From Primulina eburnea (taxonomy: Eukaryota; Streptophyta; Magnoliopsida; Lamiales; Gesneriaceae), in NCBI RefSeq assembly GCF_022965805.1, contig NW_027331424.1:37009-101008 (forward strand): a DNA stretch of 64,000 nucleotides. The letters are read 5' to 3'. The stretch's first letter is position 1. Each line of letters opens with the position of its first letter. Positions 1-9,132 of this stretch are shown here, piece after piece. The notes below the pieces were generated by a model that was given only the letters and a program-made list of their open reading frames with translations, did no database searches and was not told the origin of the DNA. The position numbers and the translations under genes were made by a program.

Positions 1-2
1 GG

Positions 3-683
3 CAAGATTCATTGCCGTTGTGTGAGTTTTCATACAACAACAGCTATCAGACGAGCATAGAGATGGCACCGTTCGAAGCGTTATACGGAAAGAAGTGCAG
101 ATCTCCGTTGTACTGGGATGATATTTCTGAGGTACCAGAGTTGGGGCCTGATATGATTCGTGAGATGACCGAGAAAGTGAAGATCATTCAGAGGAGAATG
201 AAGACAGCACAGGATAGGCAAGCGAAGTACGCCAATACCAGACGCAGACCGTTGGTATTTGAGCAAGGAGACCGAGTATTTTTAAAGATTTCACCTTTCA
301 GAGGCGTTGTCAGATTTGGCAAGCGTGGAAAGTTGTCTCCTAGATACGTCGGTCCGTATGAGATCCTTGAGAAGATTGGCGATCGAGCTTACAGACTTGC
401 TCTTCCTCCTTCATTATATGGCATTCACGATGTTTTTCACGTGTCGATGTTGCGCAGATATATGCCAGATGATTCTCATGTCATTCAGCCTGACGAAGCC
501 GAGCTAGATCAGACTTTGAGCTATGTTGAGCGACCGATACAGATTCTTGATCGGAAAGAAAAACAGCTCAGAACGAAGAACATTCCGCTTGTGAAGGTGC
601 AGTGGAGTTGTCATGGCATCGAAGAAGCAACCTGGGAGACAGAGTCTGAGATGAGACAGAAACATCTCGAACTATTCATATGA
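3..683 (+). CDS. pol: Gypsy A pol, 3' part: integrase C-terminus plus chromodomain-like tail (cut by window edge)
   Basis: The frame is open from the left edge to a TGA at 681-683, so this is the end of a longer polyprotein. It starts in the last part of the integrase core ([20 protein letters not shown]), runs through the GPY/F module (LSPRYVGPYEILEKIG, about residues 110-125) and ends in a chromodomain-like segment ([17 protein letters not shown] to EEATWE). This order is typical of chromovirus-type Ty3/gypsy integrases, where the tail is thought to guide insertion. No stop or frameshift is seen in this part. A hairpin, a polypurine tract and LTR A follow at normal distances, so the element is + oriented. 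The catalytic DDE residues lie outside the window. Confidence 0.93.
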   Translation, partial: QDSLPLCEFSYNNSYQTSIEMAPFEALYGKKCRSPLYWDDISEVPELGPDMIREMTEKVKIIQRRMKTAQDRQAKYANTRRRPLVFEQGDRVFLKISPFRGVVRFGKRGKLSPRYVGPYEILEKIGDRAYRLALPPSLYGIHDVFHVSMLRRYMPDDSHVIQPDEAELDQTLSYVERPIQILDRKEKQLRTKNIPLVKVQWSCHGIEEATWETESEMRQKHLELFI

Positions 684-749
684 TGTGAGTCTTCCTTTCA
701 ATTTTGATTATACTATGTTATATATATACTTGCATGATTACTTGCTTAC

Positions 750-767
750 GAGTTCGAGGACGAACTC
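750..767 (+). other. Pre-PPT hairpin of gypsy A
   Basis: A perfect 7-bp inverted repeat, GAGTTCG-AGGA-CGAACTC, lies 6 bp before the polypurine tract. The same stem-loop with other stem bases occurs at the same place in gypsy D, M, C and Q. Confidence 0.6.
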
Positions 768-773
768 CTGTCT

Positions 774-787
774 AAGAGGGGGAGAAA
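774..787 (+). other. Polypurine tract (PPT) of gypsy A
   Basis: An all-purine run (AAGAGGGGGAGAAA) abuts the LTR start TGTAAGG. It is the expected primer site for plus-strand cDNA synthesis and fixes the orientation and LTR boundary. Confidence 0.9.
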
Positions 788-887
788 TGTAAGGCTCGAG
801 AATTATCAGCTGTTATGGATGTGAGATTCACAAGTTGGAGAATGCATGACATTTGAATTGAAATTGTGAGGTTTGGGCCGAAGCCAT

Positions 888-1115
888 ACCGCACCCGCGG
901 TGTTAGAGATACAGCACCCGCGGTGCATTGAAAAGAAATTGGTGAATTTGTGCGAAGCCACACCGCACCCGCGGTGCTAATAGAACCGCACCCACGGTGG
1001 TGCGACCGCACACGCGGTCATGCAAGGACCGCACCCGCGGTCCGAGAATTTCAGGAAATGCAAGGGCTGCCGTGAGCACAGCGCACCCGCTCTGCTAGTG
1101 TACCGCACCCACAGT
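888..1115 (+). repeat. GC-box array in LTR A (8 boxes)
   Basis: Eight copies of the 14-mer ACCGCACCCGCGGT or near matches start at 888, 911, 962, 985, 1005, 1028, 1080 and 1102. Start-to-start steps are 23, 51, 23, 20, 23, 52 and 22. The sequence between boxes is not conserved. The array lies 100-330 bp into the LTR, in U3, ahead of the TATA-like sequence. Confidence 0.85.
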
Positions 1116-1158
1116 CATGCGTGTCAAATGAAAAATAAACCACTTGTTCCTTGTCATG

Positions 1159-1170
1159 CATATATGATAT
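1159..1170 (+). promoter_or_regulatory. TATA-like box of LTR A
   Basis: The sequence CATATATGATAT lies about 45 bp after the last GC box and is preceded by CATGCA. The position agrees with clearer TATA boxes in sister LTRs. Confidence 0.45.
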
Positions 1171-2248
1171 GTGTCTTCTTTCCCTTCCATTTCAGAAACT
1201 GAGAGCCGAGAGAATGCTTAGGAGAAAGCTTCATGTCCTTTTTGATTTGAACTTATGATTTTGAAGAATTTAACCATCCGATTTCAGATACGACTTTGGT
1301 TTTGAACTCCTCTCATCATTTGCTATTCAAGGATGTAAGTTTTGGTTATGTTCAGCATGTTTTAATATATATGTGTTGGGAGAATTCATGATTTTGTTAG
1401 AAATATGAGTTCTTGATATGTTGAGCAGTATAGAATCACAATCAGATTGATTTTCGGACACCGTATACTATTATTCGAAATTTCAGCATGTATGATGTTA
1501 AGATTGTACAGATTTCAGCTTATGTATTGAGGTGTTGATGAGATTATGAGTTGATGGTGATTGAGTATGTTATTGTGGGGTTATCGGTATCGAAAGAATT
1601 ACGCCGTTACGCCGTCGAATTATATTGAAACCGATTTCAGCCTTGTATATTGAGTTGCTTGAGATGTATATGACTGAAGTGCACATTGTTTATGCCATTT
1701 CAGATTTGTATTGGCTATTGTGAACTCGAGACTTCGACTACGACACCGACTATTCGACAAGAAAGGTATAATTCATGTGGTCATGGGATTGCACAACTCG
1801 ATTCAGATTTGATACGAGTTTCCCTAAATCACATACTAGATTGTTTTTACATTTGATTATGTAATGTCTTGTTTATTGATTTATATTCGAGTCCTAAGAT
1901 AGGAGATATTGGCAGATTGGCCAAAACTAGACGTTTCGGTGTATCGACGCATAGGATCAGATTTGCTATATGTGTAGACCCTCGATACAGAGTTGACCGA
2001 AGTCTAGGAATAAGACGTACCGTTGCCCCGAGTGGTTGGGTAGGTGACAGACCGTCTTATTCACACCGGGATCCCTAGATTAGAAAAGAGTCGAGTCAAG
2101 ATTTAAATGTTGAATACAGATTTGTATTCTTCTACATGTTTAGATTTACATTCATGTTATTTGATATATGCTATGCATTTGTATATGATTACTACATTGC
2201 ATGCTTCCATGTTTTATACTGGGATATGTTCTCACCGGAGTTATCCGG

Positions 2249-2282
2249 CTGTTGTCGTGTCTGTATGTGTGCATGGCAACAG
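2249..2282 (+). other. Conserved LTR hairpin, copy in A
   Basis: CTGTTGTCGTG and CATGGCAACAG face each other across a 12-nt loop. This copy is imperfect; perfect 11-bp versions exist in LTRs B, C and L. Confidence 0.55.
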
Positions 2283-2590
2283 GTGGGGCAGGATCTGGGT
2301 CTCGAGCTAGATGAGAGATGGATGATAGCATGGAGATCTCGGGCATTGCAGATTACTAGTGTTTTATTGTGAAACTTGTACTACTCATGTTGGTAGTTGA
2401 TATTTAAACACTAGTGTATTGTTGTATTAAACAGACTGGTATGTATCTTATGTCGTTTAGTTAATATATAGACTTGTTATGCTTTAGTTTTACATTTGAA
2501 TTAATGTTAAAAGCAAAATTTTGACCCACATTTTCGAAAAAAGATCCAATTAAATCCCAAAAGAATTGAGTTAGAGCCCGGGTCCCCACA

Positions 2591-3592
2591 TCCACGAAGC
2601 TAGACTCACAATCTTCAGACCATATAAATGGCGCATTCTTTTGTGTCAATTGAGTTATGGGTTTTGCAATACTGGAGAAGTCTTGAATAAATCGTCGGTA
2701 GTATCCTGCTAGACCCATGAAACTGCGTATCTCTGGCACAGAAGTCGGTCTCGGCCAACTGATCACAGCTTCCACTTTACTTGGATCTACAGAAATACCA
2801 TCTCCAGATATGATTTGTCCCAAAAAGACAACTCGATTCAACCAAAACTCACACTTTGATAATTTAGCATACAGTCGCTCGTTTCTCAACGTCTGCAAAA
2901 TAATTCTGAGATGTTCTGCATGCTCATTTGTGTTCTTAGAATATACCAGAATATCATCGATAAAGACAATCACAAAGTCATCCAAATACCTCTGAAAAAT
3001 TTGATTCATCAAGCCCATAAATACTGCTGGAGCATTTGTCAACCCAAAAGGCATAACAATAAATTCGTAATGCCCATACCTGGTTCGAAATGCTGTCTTT
3101 GGTATGTCTACATCTCGAACTCTGAGCTGATGATATCCGGATCGCAAATCAATCTTGGAATAAACCGAAGATCCCTGCAACTGATCAAATAAGTCATCAA
3201 TTCTTGGCAAAGGATATTTATTCTTTATTTTTGCCTTATTCAGTTGCCTGTAATCTATACATAATCGCATCGAACCATCCTTCTTTCGCACAAACAGCAC
3301 TGGTGCTCCCCAAGGAGATACACTAGGTCTGATATATCCCTTGGCTAGAAGATCTTCCAACTGTGCTTTCAATTCTTTCAGTTCGATGGGTGCCATCCTA
3401 TACGGGGCTCTCGAAATAGGGGTGGTACCTGGAATCAGATCAATACTAAAATCTACCTCTCGCATGGAGGTAATCCTGGGATCTCATCTGGAAAAATATC
3501 GGCAAACTCCCGTACTACTGGCAAATCTGCCAATGTCGGGCTAGATTTCTGTACATCTACAGCATACACAAGGAACCCATCTGCATCCGTAG
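2591..3592 (-). pseudogene. pol: Gypsy B reverse transcriptase (truncated, frameshifted)
   Basis: Reading on the minus strand, the PR-RT linker comes first ([20 protein letters not shown]), then an almost complete gypsy RT with [22 protein letters not shown] and the catalytic box [10 protein letters not shown] single base is missing near 3466, between the linker and REVDFSIDL, so the frame breaks there. At 2591 the coding sequence stops in the RT/RNase H connection because LTR A begins. The matching gag-protease part is present next door but lies on the opposite strand, so B is internally rearranged as well as interrupted. Confidence 0.9.
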
Positions 3593-4156
3593 CTCAGCCT
3601 GAGAGGCAAGCTTCATTGGTCACTCTTTTCAGCCACCACAGACACAGACGCAGCCCAGAGCCAGAGGTAGCCAGACCGTGAGCCAACCTTCTCGTCAACA
3701 GGCTCAGGTGTTTGCATTGACAGAGGAGCAAGCACAGGATGCGCCAGATGATGTCATAGCAGGTAACTGTTTTCTTTGCGGTTATCCTGCTTATATATTA
3801 ATAGATACGGGTGCATCGCATACATTCATCTCAGAACGATTTGCAATATTACATTCTCTGCCTGTTGAGTCTTTGTTGGATGTTGTGTCTATTACTTCGC
3901 CGTTGGGAAGTGGTTTGATATCGGTGACTACGGTTAGACATTGCATCTTACGGTTTGAGGGTCATGAAATTGATTTAGATTGCATAGTACTCGGGTTAGA
4001 TGATTTTGATTGTATTGTTGGAATTGATATGTTAACAAAGTACAGAGCCACCGTGGATTGTTTCCACAAGATTGTCAGATTCAGACCAGAAATGGCAGAA
4101 GAGTGGAAATTCTACGGAAAGGGTTCCAGATCTCGGATTCCCTTGATTTCGGTTGA
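3593..4156 (+). pseudogene. Gypsy B gag end and aspartic protease, inverted relative to its RT
   Basis: The plus-strand frame gives a glutamine-rich gag linker (QPSRQQAQVFALTEEQ), then a retropepsin with the active-site motif LIDTGASHTF and a downstream IVGIDML motif. It stops after SRIPLIS, just where the PR-RT linker should follow. That linker is on the minus strand at 3592 and below. The right end runs directly into PBS-like sequence and LTR B, which face the other way. The apparent last residues of the frame (to 4205) are PBS and LTR sequence, not protein-coding. Confidence 0.85.
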
Positions 4157-4161
4157 TACCA
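4154..4161 (-). other. PBS remnant of gypsy B
   Basis: The minus strand reads TGGTATCA five bases from the LTR end CCCCACA. Element L has the same spacing with a fuller TGGTATCAGAGC. The rest of the site is replaced by the inverted protease segment. Confidence 0.65.
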
Positions 4162-4464
4162 CCTATTGTGGGGACCCGGGCTCTAATTCTTTTTCTTGGG
4201 ATTAAATGGATCGTTATTCTAAAATGTGGGTCAATTTTTCGCTTTTTACATTAAATCAAATGTAACTAAACAAGCATAATTTCTTTATTTATTTTACAAC
4301 ATACAACAAAAGATACATGTCTTATTCTATATACAACTAGTGTTCACTACCATCTATAAACAAAAGATAGTCCAAAGCTAATAAAAAGACCACTAGTACT
4401 CTGCTGCGCCCGTGATCTCCACGCTAACACGATCATCTCTGTCTCGACCCAGATCCTGTCCCAC

Positions 4465-4498
4465 CTGTTGTTATGCACACATACAGACATAACAACAG
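4465..4498 (-). other. Conserved LTR hairpin, copy in B
   Basis: CTGTTGTTATG pairs perfectly with CATAACAACAG (11 bp, 12-nt loop). The bases at stem positions 8-11 differ from those in LTR C on both sides of the stem. Confidence 0.65.
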
Positions 4499-5625
4499 CC
4501 GGAAAACCGGTGAGAACAAATCCCATTATAAACATGTATACATGCATTAAAACAATCTAAAACATGAAACATGCTGATATGAATGTCATTCATATATAAT
4601 CATGCAATGCGAATCTAATAATGTCTAGACTCGACTCGACCAGAACTCTAGGGATCTCGGTGTGAATAAGACAATCTATCACCTACCCTCCCAATCGGGG
4701 TGACGGTACGTCTTATTCCTAAACTTCGGCCAAATCTGTATCCACATCTACAATAGGAGACGAGTCTTCTCCTAAGCTGTGATATCACCGAACATCTAGA
4801 AGTTTGACTGTTTCTGTCAGACTCCCTATCTTAAGTGCAATGCATAACAATCTGTAAACAATGCATAATTATCTCAAAAGATTTGAATACAATTCTATAA
4901 ACAAATCACAATCATAATTCAAGATAAATAATAAATCTAGTATGTGATTTTGGTTGGGAAACTCAAATGATATCTGATTTGAGTCGTATCTTCCCCAAAC
5001 AAAACATGTCTTATACCTTTCTTTGCTAAACCTTTATCGATGTCGAGATCTCGATGTCGGAGTGAGGTATAATGGATCTGAAATGGCAATGTATAGGAGT
5101 ATTATGTCAACATACTACGCAAGGTAAATCTGGTACAATTCAATAAACATTCTCGGTATAATTTTGACAGCATATCGGCGTGGTTTCTCGATACCGATCA
5201 TTCCAAATCTCATCATATATTAACACTATATAATCCTCATCTCATAACCATCATAATAGGCATATGATAGTATTCAAAATCTGCATAATATAGTTCTCAA
5301 TCATGCTGAAATTCATAACAATTGCTTACGGTACCATTTCTTCGATCCGATTTCGCATATACACTCATAATCATCTTCATAACACATATCTATGAGCATA
5401 TTAAAGTTTCCCCAACGTATAACTTTCAAAACATGCTGAAACTTAAAGATACTTACATTTTCTTGAAGCTAGAAGCATAAGGATCAAGAATCTAAGCTTA
5501 GATTGAAATTTGGATATGTAAATCTTGTAAAACCAACAATTCAGGCTAAGAAGAAACTTGAAGAGTATACAAAGCTCTCTCTCGGTTCTTGCTATCCAGA
5601 ATAAAGGGAAAATGAAGACAACACA

Positions 5626-5635
5626 TTATATATAT
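5626..5635 (-). promoter_or_regulatory. TATA box of LTR B
   Basis: ATTATATATA lies about 50 bp downstream (minus strand) of the last GC box and just after an ACATGCAAT sequence. Confidence 0.6.
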
Positions 5636-5685
5636 TGCATGTAATCTCCTACGTGTCTTCGTTAACACTTTAACACATTTCAGAC

Positions 5686-5864
5686 GGCGCTCGGGCGGTA
5701 AGAATATACCGCTCGAGCGCGGCAGTTTCTGTCCAAATCTTTTCGAAAGACACTTTGGCGCTCGGGCGGTCAAAATGTACCGCTCGGACGCGGAAGGTTC
5801 TGCCCAAAACATAATTTTGTTGAACATTGGCGCTCGGGCGGGCTCTTTCTACCGCTCGGGCGCC
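5686..5864 (-). repeat. GC-box array in LTR B (three inverted pairs)
   Basis: Boxes like GGCGCTCGGGCGGT and its inverse ACCGCTCGAGCGC start at 5686, 5708, 5757, 5779, 5829 and 5851. Steps are 22, 49, 22, 50, 22. Each pair consists of one box and its inverted partner. The linker DNA is AT-rich and unrelated between pairs. Confidence 0.85.
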
Positions 5865-6000
5865 ACTCATTCTGTTCAAATATTGTACCCTTCACCTTCT
5901 TTGACCAATCTAATCTCGGGATGTTCCGTATATAATTATATCAATCCCGATTAACTAATAAAATCACAATTTCACAGATTTAACATTTCCGGGCTTTACA

Positions 6001-6479
6001 AGCACCCCAGAGCAGAGTTACTATTGATATCAATCCAACCAGAGTAAAGAGAAATACCATCTCATTTCTATGATATTGTTATGATATTCATTGATTCAGA
6101 GTTTACAGTTCAGAGTTGATGGTATTTATGATTTCAAAGCTATGTTTTTACAGAGTATGTTATGTCATTGCTATGTAAGAGTTCCACTTGCTGAGATTTA
6201 TTCTCATTTATGTTATTTCATGTGATGCAGATCAGAGTGGAGGCCCGGGACGTTGACTGTGGACAGGGGGGTCATATGCATACACCGTTGGAAGGATGAT
6301 TTTGATGGCATGATCATAGGAATGATGTTTTGTATTTTTGTTATATCATTTGAATGATCATGTATTGCTATTTTGTAAAAAAAATGTTTAAAGAATGTAT
6401 TTTGAAACTCCTTCCATATTTTAAAGAAAATTATTTTATTTTCGCTGCGTATTTTAATGTATTGGGGCAGAGGTGTCAC
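6001..6479 (+). mobile_element. LTR fragment of gypsy N (3' end)
   Basis: AT-rich sequence without a coding frame ends GGGGCAGAGGTGTCACA at 6479 and directly abuts the middle of an integrase gene at 6480. The end, with a CGCTGCG-type segment before it, resembles 3' ends of the other plus-oriented gypsy LTRs. The left part was displaced by element B at 6000. The assignment as an LTR is inferred from the CA terminus and the abrupt join. Confidence 0.6.
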
Positions 6480-7151
6480 AATAGCTATCAGTCAAGCATT
6501 GGAATGGCACCATATACTGCATTATATGGTAGAAAATGTCGATCTCCAGTACATTGGGATGAAATAGGATAAAGGAAATTATTAGGCCCTGAATTGGTAC
6601 AACAGACAGCTGAATTGGTAACCAAGATCAGAGAAAGAATGCACACTGCCGAGAGTCAACAGAAAAGCTATGCTGATGTGCGACTTCGTCGATTGGAATT
6701 CCCGATTGGTGACCATTTATTTGTAAAGATATCACCATTGAAGGGCATTTTACGTTTTGGCAAGAAAGGAAAATTGAGTCCAAGATATATCGGTCCATTT
6801 GAAATCTTGGAAAGAATAGGAGACAGAGCCTACCGAGTTGCTTTACCTCCGAACTTGTCAAATGTTCACAATGTTTTTCACGTTTCCTTGCTACGAAAGT
6901 ATTTGGCCAATCCTTCTCACGTTCTTCATTATGAACCATTGGAGCTTGCATCGAATCTCTCATATGAAGAACGACCGGTCCAAATCCTCGATAGGAAATC
7001 AAAAGTGTTACGAGGCAAGGAAATACCCTTGGTGAAATTATTATGGCGCAATCATGCGATTGAAGAAGCAAATTGGGAGCGAGAAGACAAGATCCAACAG
7101 AGATATCCTGAACTATATGGTACGTCAAATTTCGAGGATGAAATTCTTTGA
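6480..7151 (+). pseudogene. pol: Gypsy M integrase C-terminus and chromodomain-like tail
   Basis: This region is homologous to the A fragment: it begins inside [12 protein letters not shown], continues through LSPRYIGPFEILERIG (GPF module) and ends with a chromodomain-like tail (VFHVSLLRKYL to EEANWE) and a TGA at 7149-7151. One in-frame TAA at 6570-6572 interrupts it. Everything upstream was cut off by LTR N at 6479. A hairpin, PPT and LTR M follow. Confidence 0.9.
7127..7145 (+). other. Pre-PPT hairpin of gypsy M
   Basis: AAATTTCG-AGGA-TGAAATT is an AT-rich version of the hairpin in A. It overlaps the end of the coding frame. Confidence 0.5.
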
Positions 7152-7164
7152 AGGAGGGGAGAAT
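7151..7164 (+). other. PPT of gypsy M
   Basis: The purine-rich run AAGGAGGGGAGAAT directly precedes the LTR start TGTAATGCCCGG. Confidence 0.8.
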
Positions 7165-9132
7165 TGTAATGCCCGGTTAGTCGTACAAATGATAATAATG
7201 CGTTTATGTCGTTTACTATGTAGTTATTTAGATGATTAGATTTCATGTGATGATTGAGGTATCAATATTGAGATTGAACATGACTTTTATATTGTTCATG
7301 GTGTATTGAGAATGAATATGTGTTAAAATAGTGGTATTAAGAGGTGTAGGTAGAAGTAGTGCAATGAAAGTTGGTATAGGATTGCAAGAAATGAGACGAA
7401 ATTGTGGAAGTTGTTACGCGTTTTAGCATAATGGTTTGAATATTGATCCAAATTTTGTGAGGCCTTAACCATTAGAAAGCTAATATATAATGCTACAACT
7501 TTCTTATTTTGAGTTTTGACCAAATCATTGTGGAAGACAAGCCAAAAGCGCCCCGAAGTGAGTTGTGTGTATCGTCACTCCTACAATAACACATGTTGGG
7601 AGAATGGGCATAACTTTTTACACAGACCTCCAAATGACATGAAACCAATGGGAGATTCAAGACAAGACATAGAGCTACAACTTCCTAGTTTATCATTTTT
7701 CAGATTATGAATGAAAGAGACATTCCCGGAGCGATCTTTGATGAAGTAGCGCGCAGAAGCAGAACAAGTGGCGCCCGAGCGGTAAGATTTTACCGGCCGA
7801 GCGCCGGTACTTTACAAGCTCACCAATTTTACAGAACATGTGGCGCCCGAGCGGTAGAATATGACCGCCCGAGCGCCAGTGCACCAAAATTTTACATTTT
7901 GGACAAAACATTCCACGCTCGAGCGGTAGGAAACTACCGCCCGATCGCCGCCTTTCATACAAAAAGATAAGTTTCGAATTTCTGAGCCATTGTATCAGTT
8001 ATTTCCCCTTTCCTTCACAGCAAGACACGAAATAAAAACTTAGAATCTTCCTCCAAAGCTTCCTTCTTCATTCCTTTCAAAGTTTTGAGGTTAGAAGTTT
8101 ATTCTCCATCAAAAGAACATCATATAGGTGTAAGTTTTCTTCTCTTTCAGTTGTTCTACATGTAGAGGAGTGATTTTCACCTAATATATACCTAGTGATG
8201 GGTTTATTGATGTATTTGACAGTATAGGAGCGAGAAACACCATCTTAAAGCAGTGTTCTTAAGCTTGGACGGTAAGTTGGCATGTTCTTGAAGTAATACA
8301 TGAGTAATATTATGAATTTCAAATGCTTCCCATTGTCTATTGATATATGTACATTGTTAATATGTTTATTGATGACAACATAGCAACATATTCCATTGTT
8401 ATGTATTAAATATGTAAGGAACTCAGGAATATTGATGATGGGTGCTATGTTATGAACATGAACATGAACATTGAAAGAAAAAGGACTGATTTTATATGAT
8501 ATAGAGCTTGTTGACATCATGGGTGGTTTTAAGTCCACCAAAGCTATTGGCCAATATATGTTCATGGGGCGTGGGGTTGCCAAAGGTTGCTCCCTGACGT
8601 CCAACACAGTAGTAGCTATATAATAAAGCAAGCACGGTAGTACAGGTCAACTAATGAGGCTCAAGTACAAAAATGAACATTGAATATATGCTACGGTATG
8701 ACATGTTTTTAAGATTCATTGTTGTCACGACTTGATATGTATGTTCCTTCGATGCATATTGATACGTATAAGTGCCAACTTATTGAGTTTTATAAACTCA
8801 CGTAGCTCATGTGTTACAGGATCAGGTAGTGAAGATGCCTAGGATGCCGGTTCGCCAATGGATGCTAGTGACATGCCCTACCTCGACAGGAACCGGGACT
8901 TCTTATTGTATAGCTTCTGCATATGTATTGTAGTAAATTTTATATGAGGGTTTGAAACAAGTTCCATGTGATGAATGATGATACAAAGTATGTTTGTATA
9001 TGAGAATATGCTTGAGCTTGTTGCTTGAGTTGAGTTTTTGGCTTATACAAAATATAGGGACATCATGCCAAAATTTTATAAATCATCAAAGTGATGCCTC
9101 TTGTTTGATTTGCTTCATACTATAGTTATATC
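7165..9132 (+). mobile_element. 3' LTR of gypsy M (right end cut by copia H)
   Basis: The LTR starts TGTAATGCCCGGTTAG after the PPT. It contains a GC-box array (7770-7949) and a GTAAGT (8130-8135). No clear TATA box is seen near the array. No LTR-type 3' terminus is seen before 9133, where the LTR of copia H starts, so about 2 kb of LTR M is present and the remainder is not identifiable. There is no convincing coding frame. Confidence 0.75.
7770..7949 (+). repeat. GC-box array in LTR M (three inverted pairs)
   Basis: Boxes GGCGCCCGAGCGGT and ACCGCCCGAGCGCC start at 7770, 7792, 7842, 7864, 7914 and 7936, with steps 22, 50, 22, 50, 22. This matches the steps in LTR B to within one base, although the linkers share no obvious sequence. 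Confidence 0.85.

Larger units (their letters stand above)
788..2590 (+). mobile_element. 3' LTR of gypsy A
   Basis: An LTR of 1803 bp starts TGTAAGGCTCGAG right after a PPT and ends GGGTCCCCACA. Inside, in transcription order, are a GC-box array (888-1115), a CATGCA/TATA region (about 1155-1170), a splice-donor-like GTAAGT (1335-1340), an inverted repeat AATAAGACG/CGTCTTATT (2008-2062) and a conserved hairpin (2249-2282). The next base, 2591, is inside the reverse transcriptase of element B on the other strand, so A sits within B. The 5' LTR is left of the window, so the target duplication cannot be checked. Confidence 0.9.
4167..6000 (-). mobile_element. 5' LTR of gypsy B
   Basis: An LTR of 1834 bp on the minus strand starts TGTAAAGCCCGG at 6000 and ends CCCCACA at 4167, followed by the PBS remnant. 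It holds a GC-box array (5686-5864), a TATA box (5626-5635), a donor-like GTAAGT (5451-5456, minus) and a perfect 11-bp hairpin (4465-4498). It belongs to the same broad LTR group as A but has different GC boxes. The right edge abuts sequence of LTR N. Confidence 0.9.
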
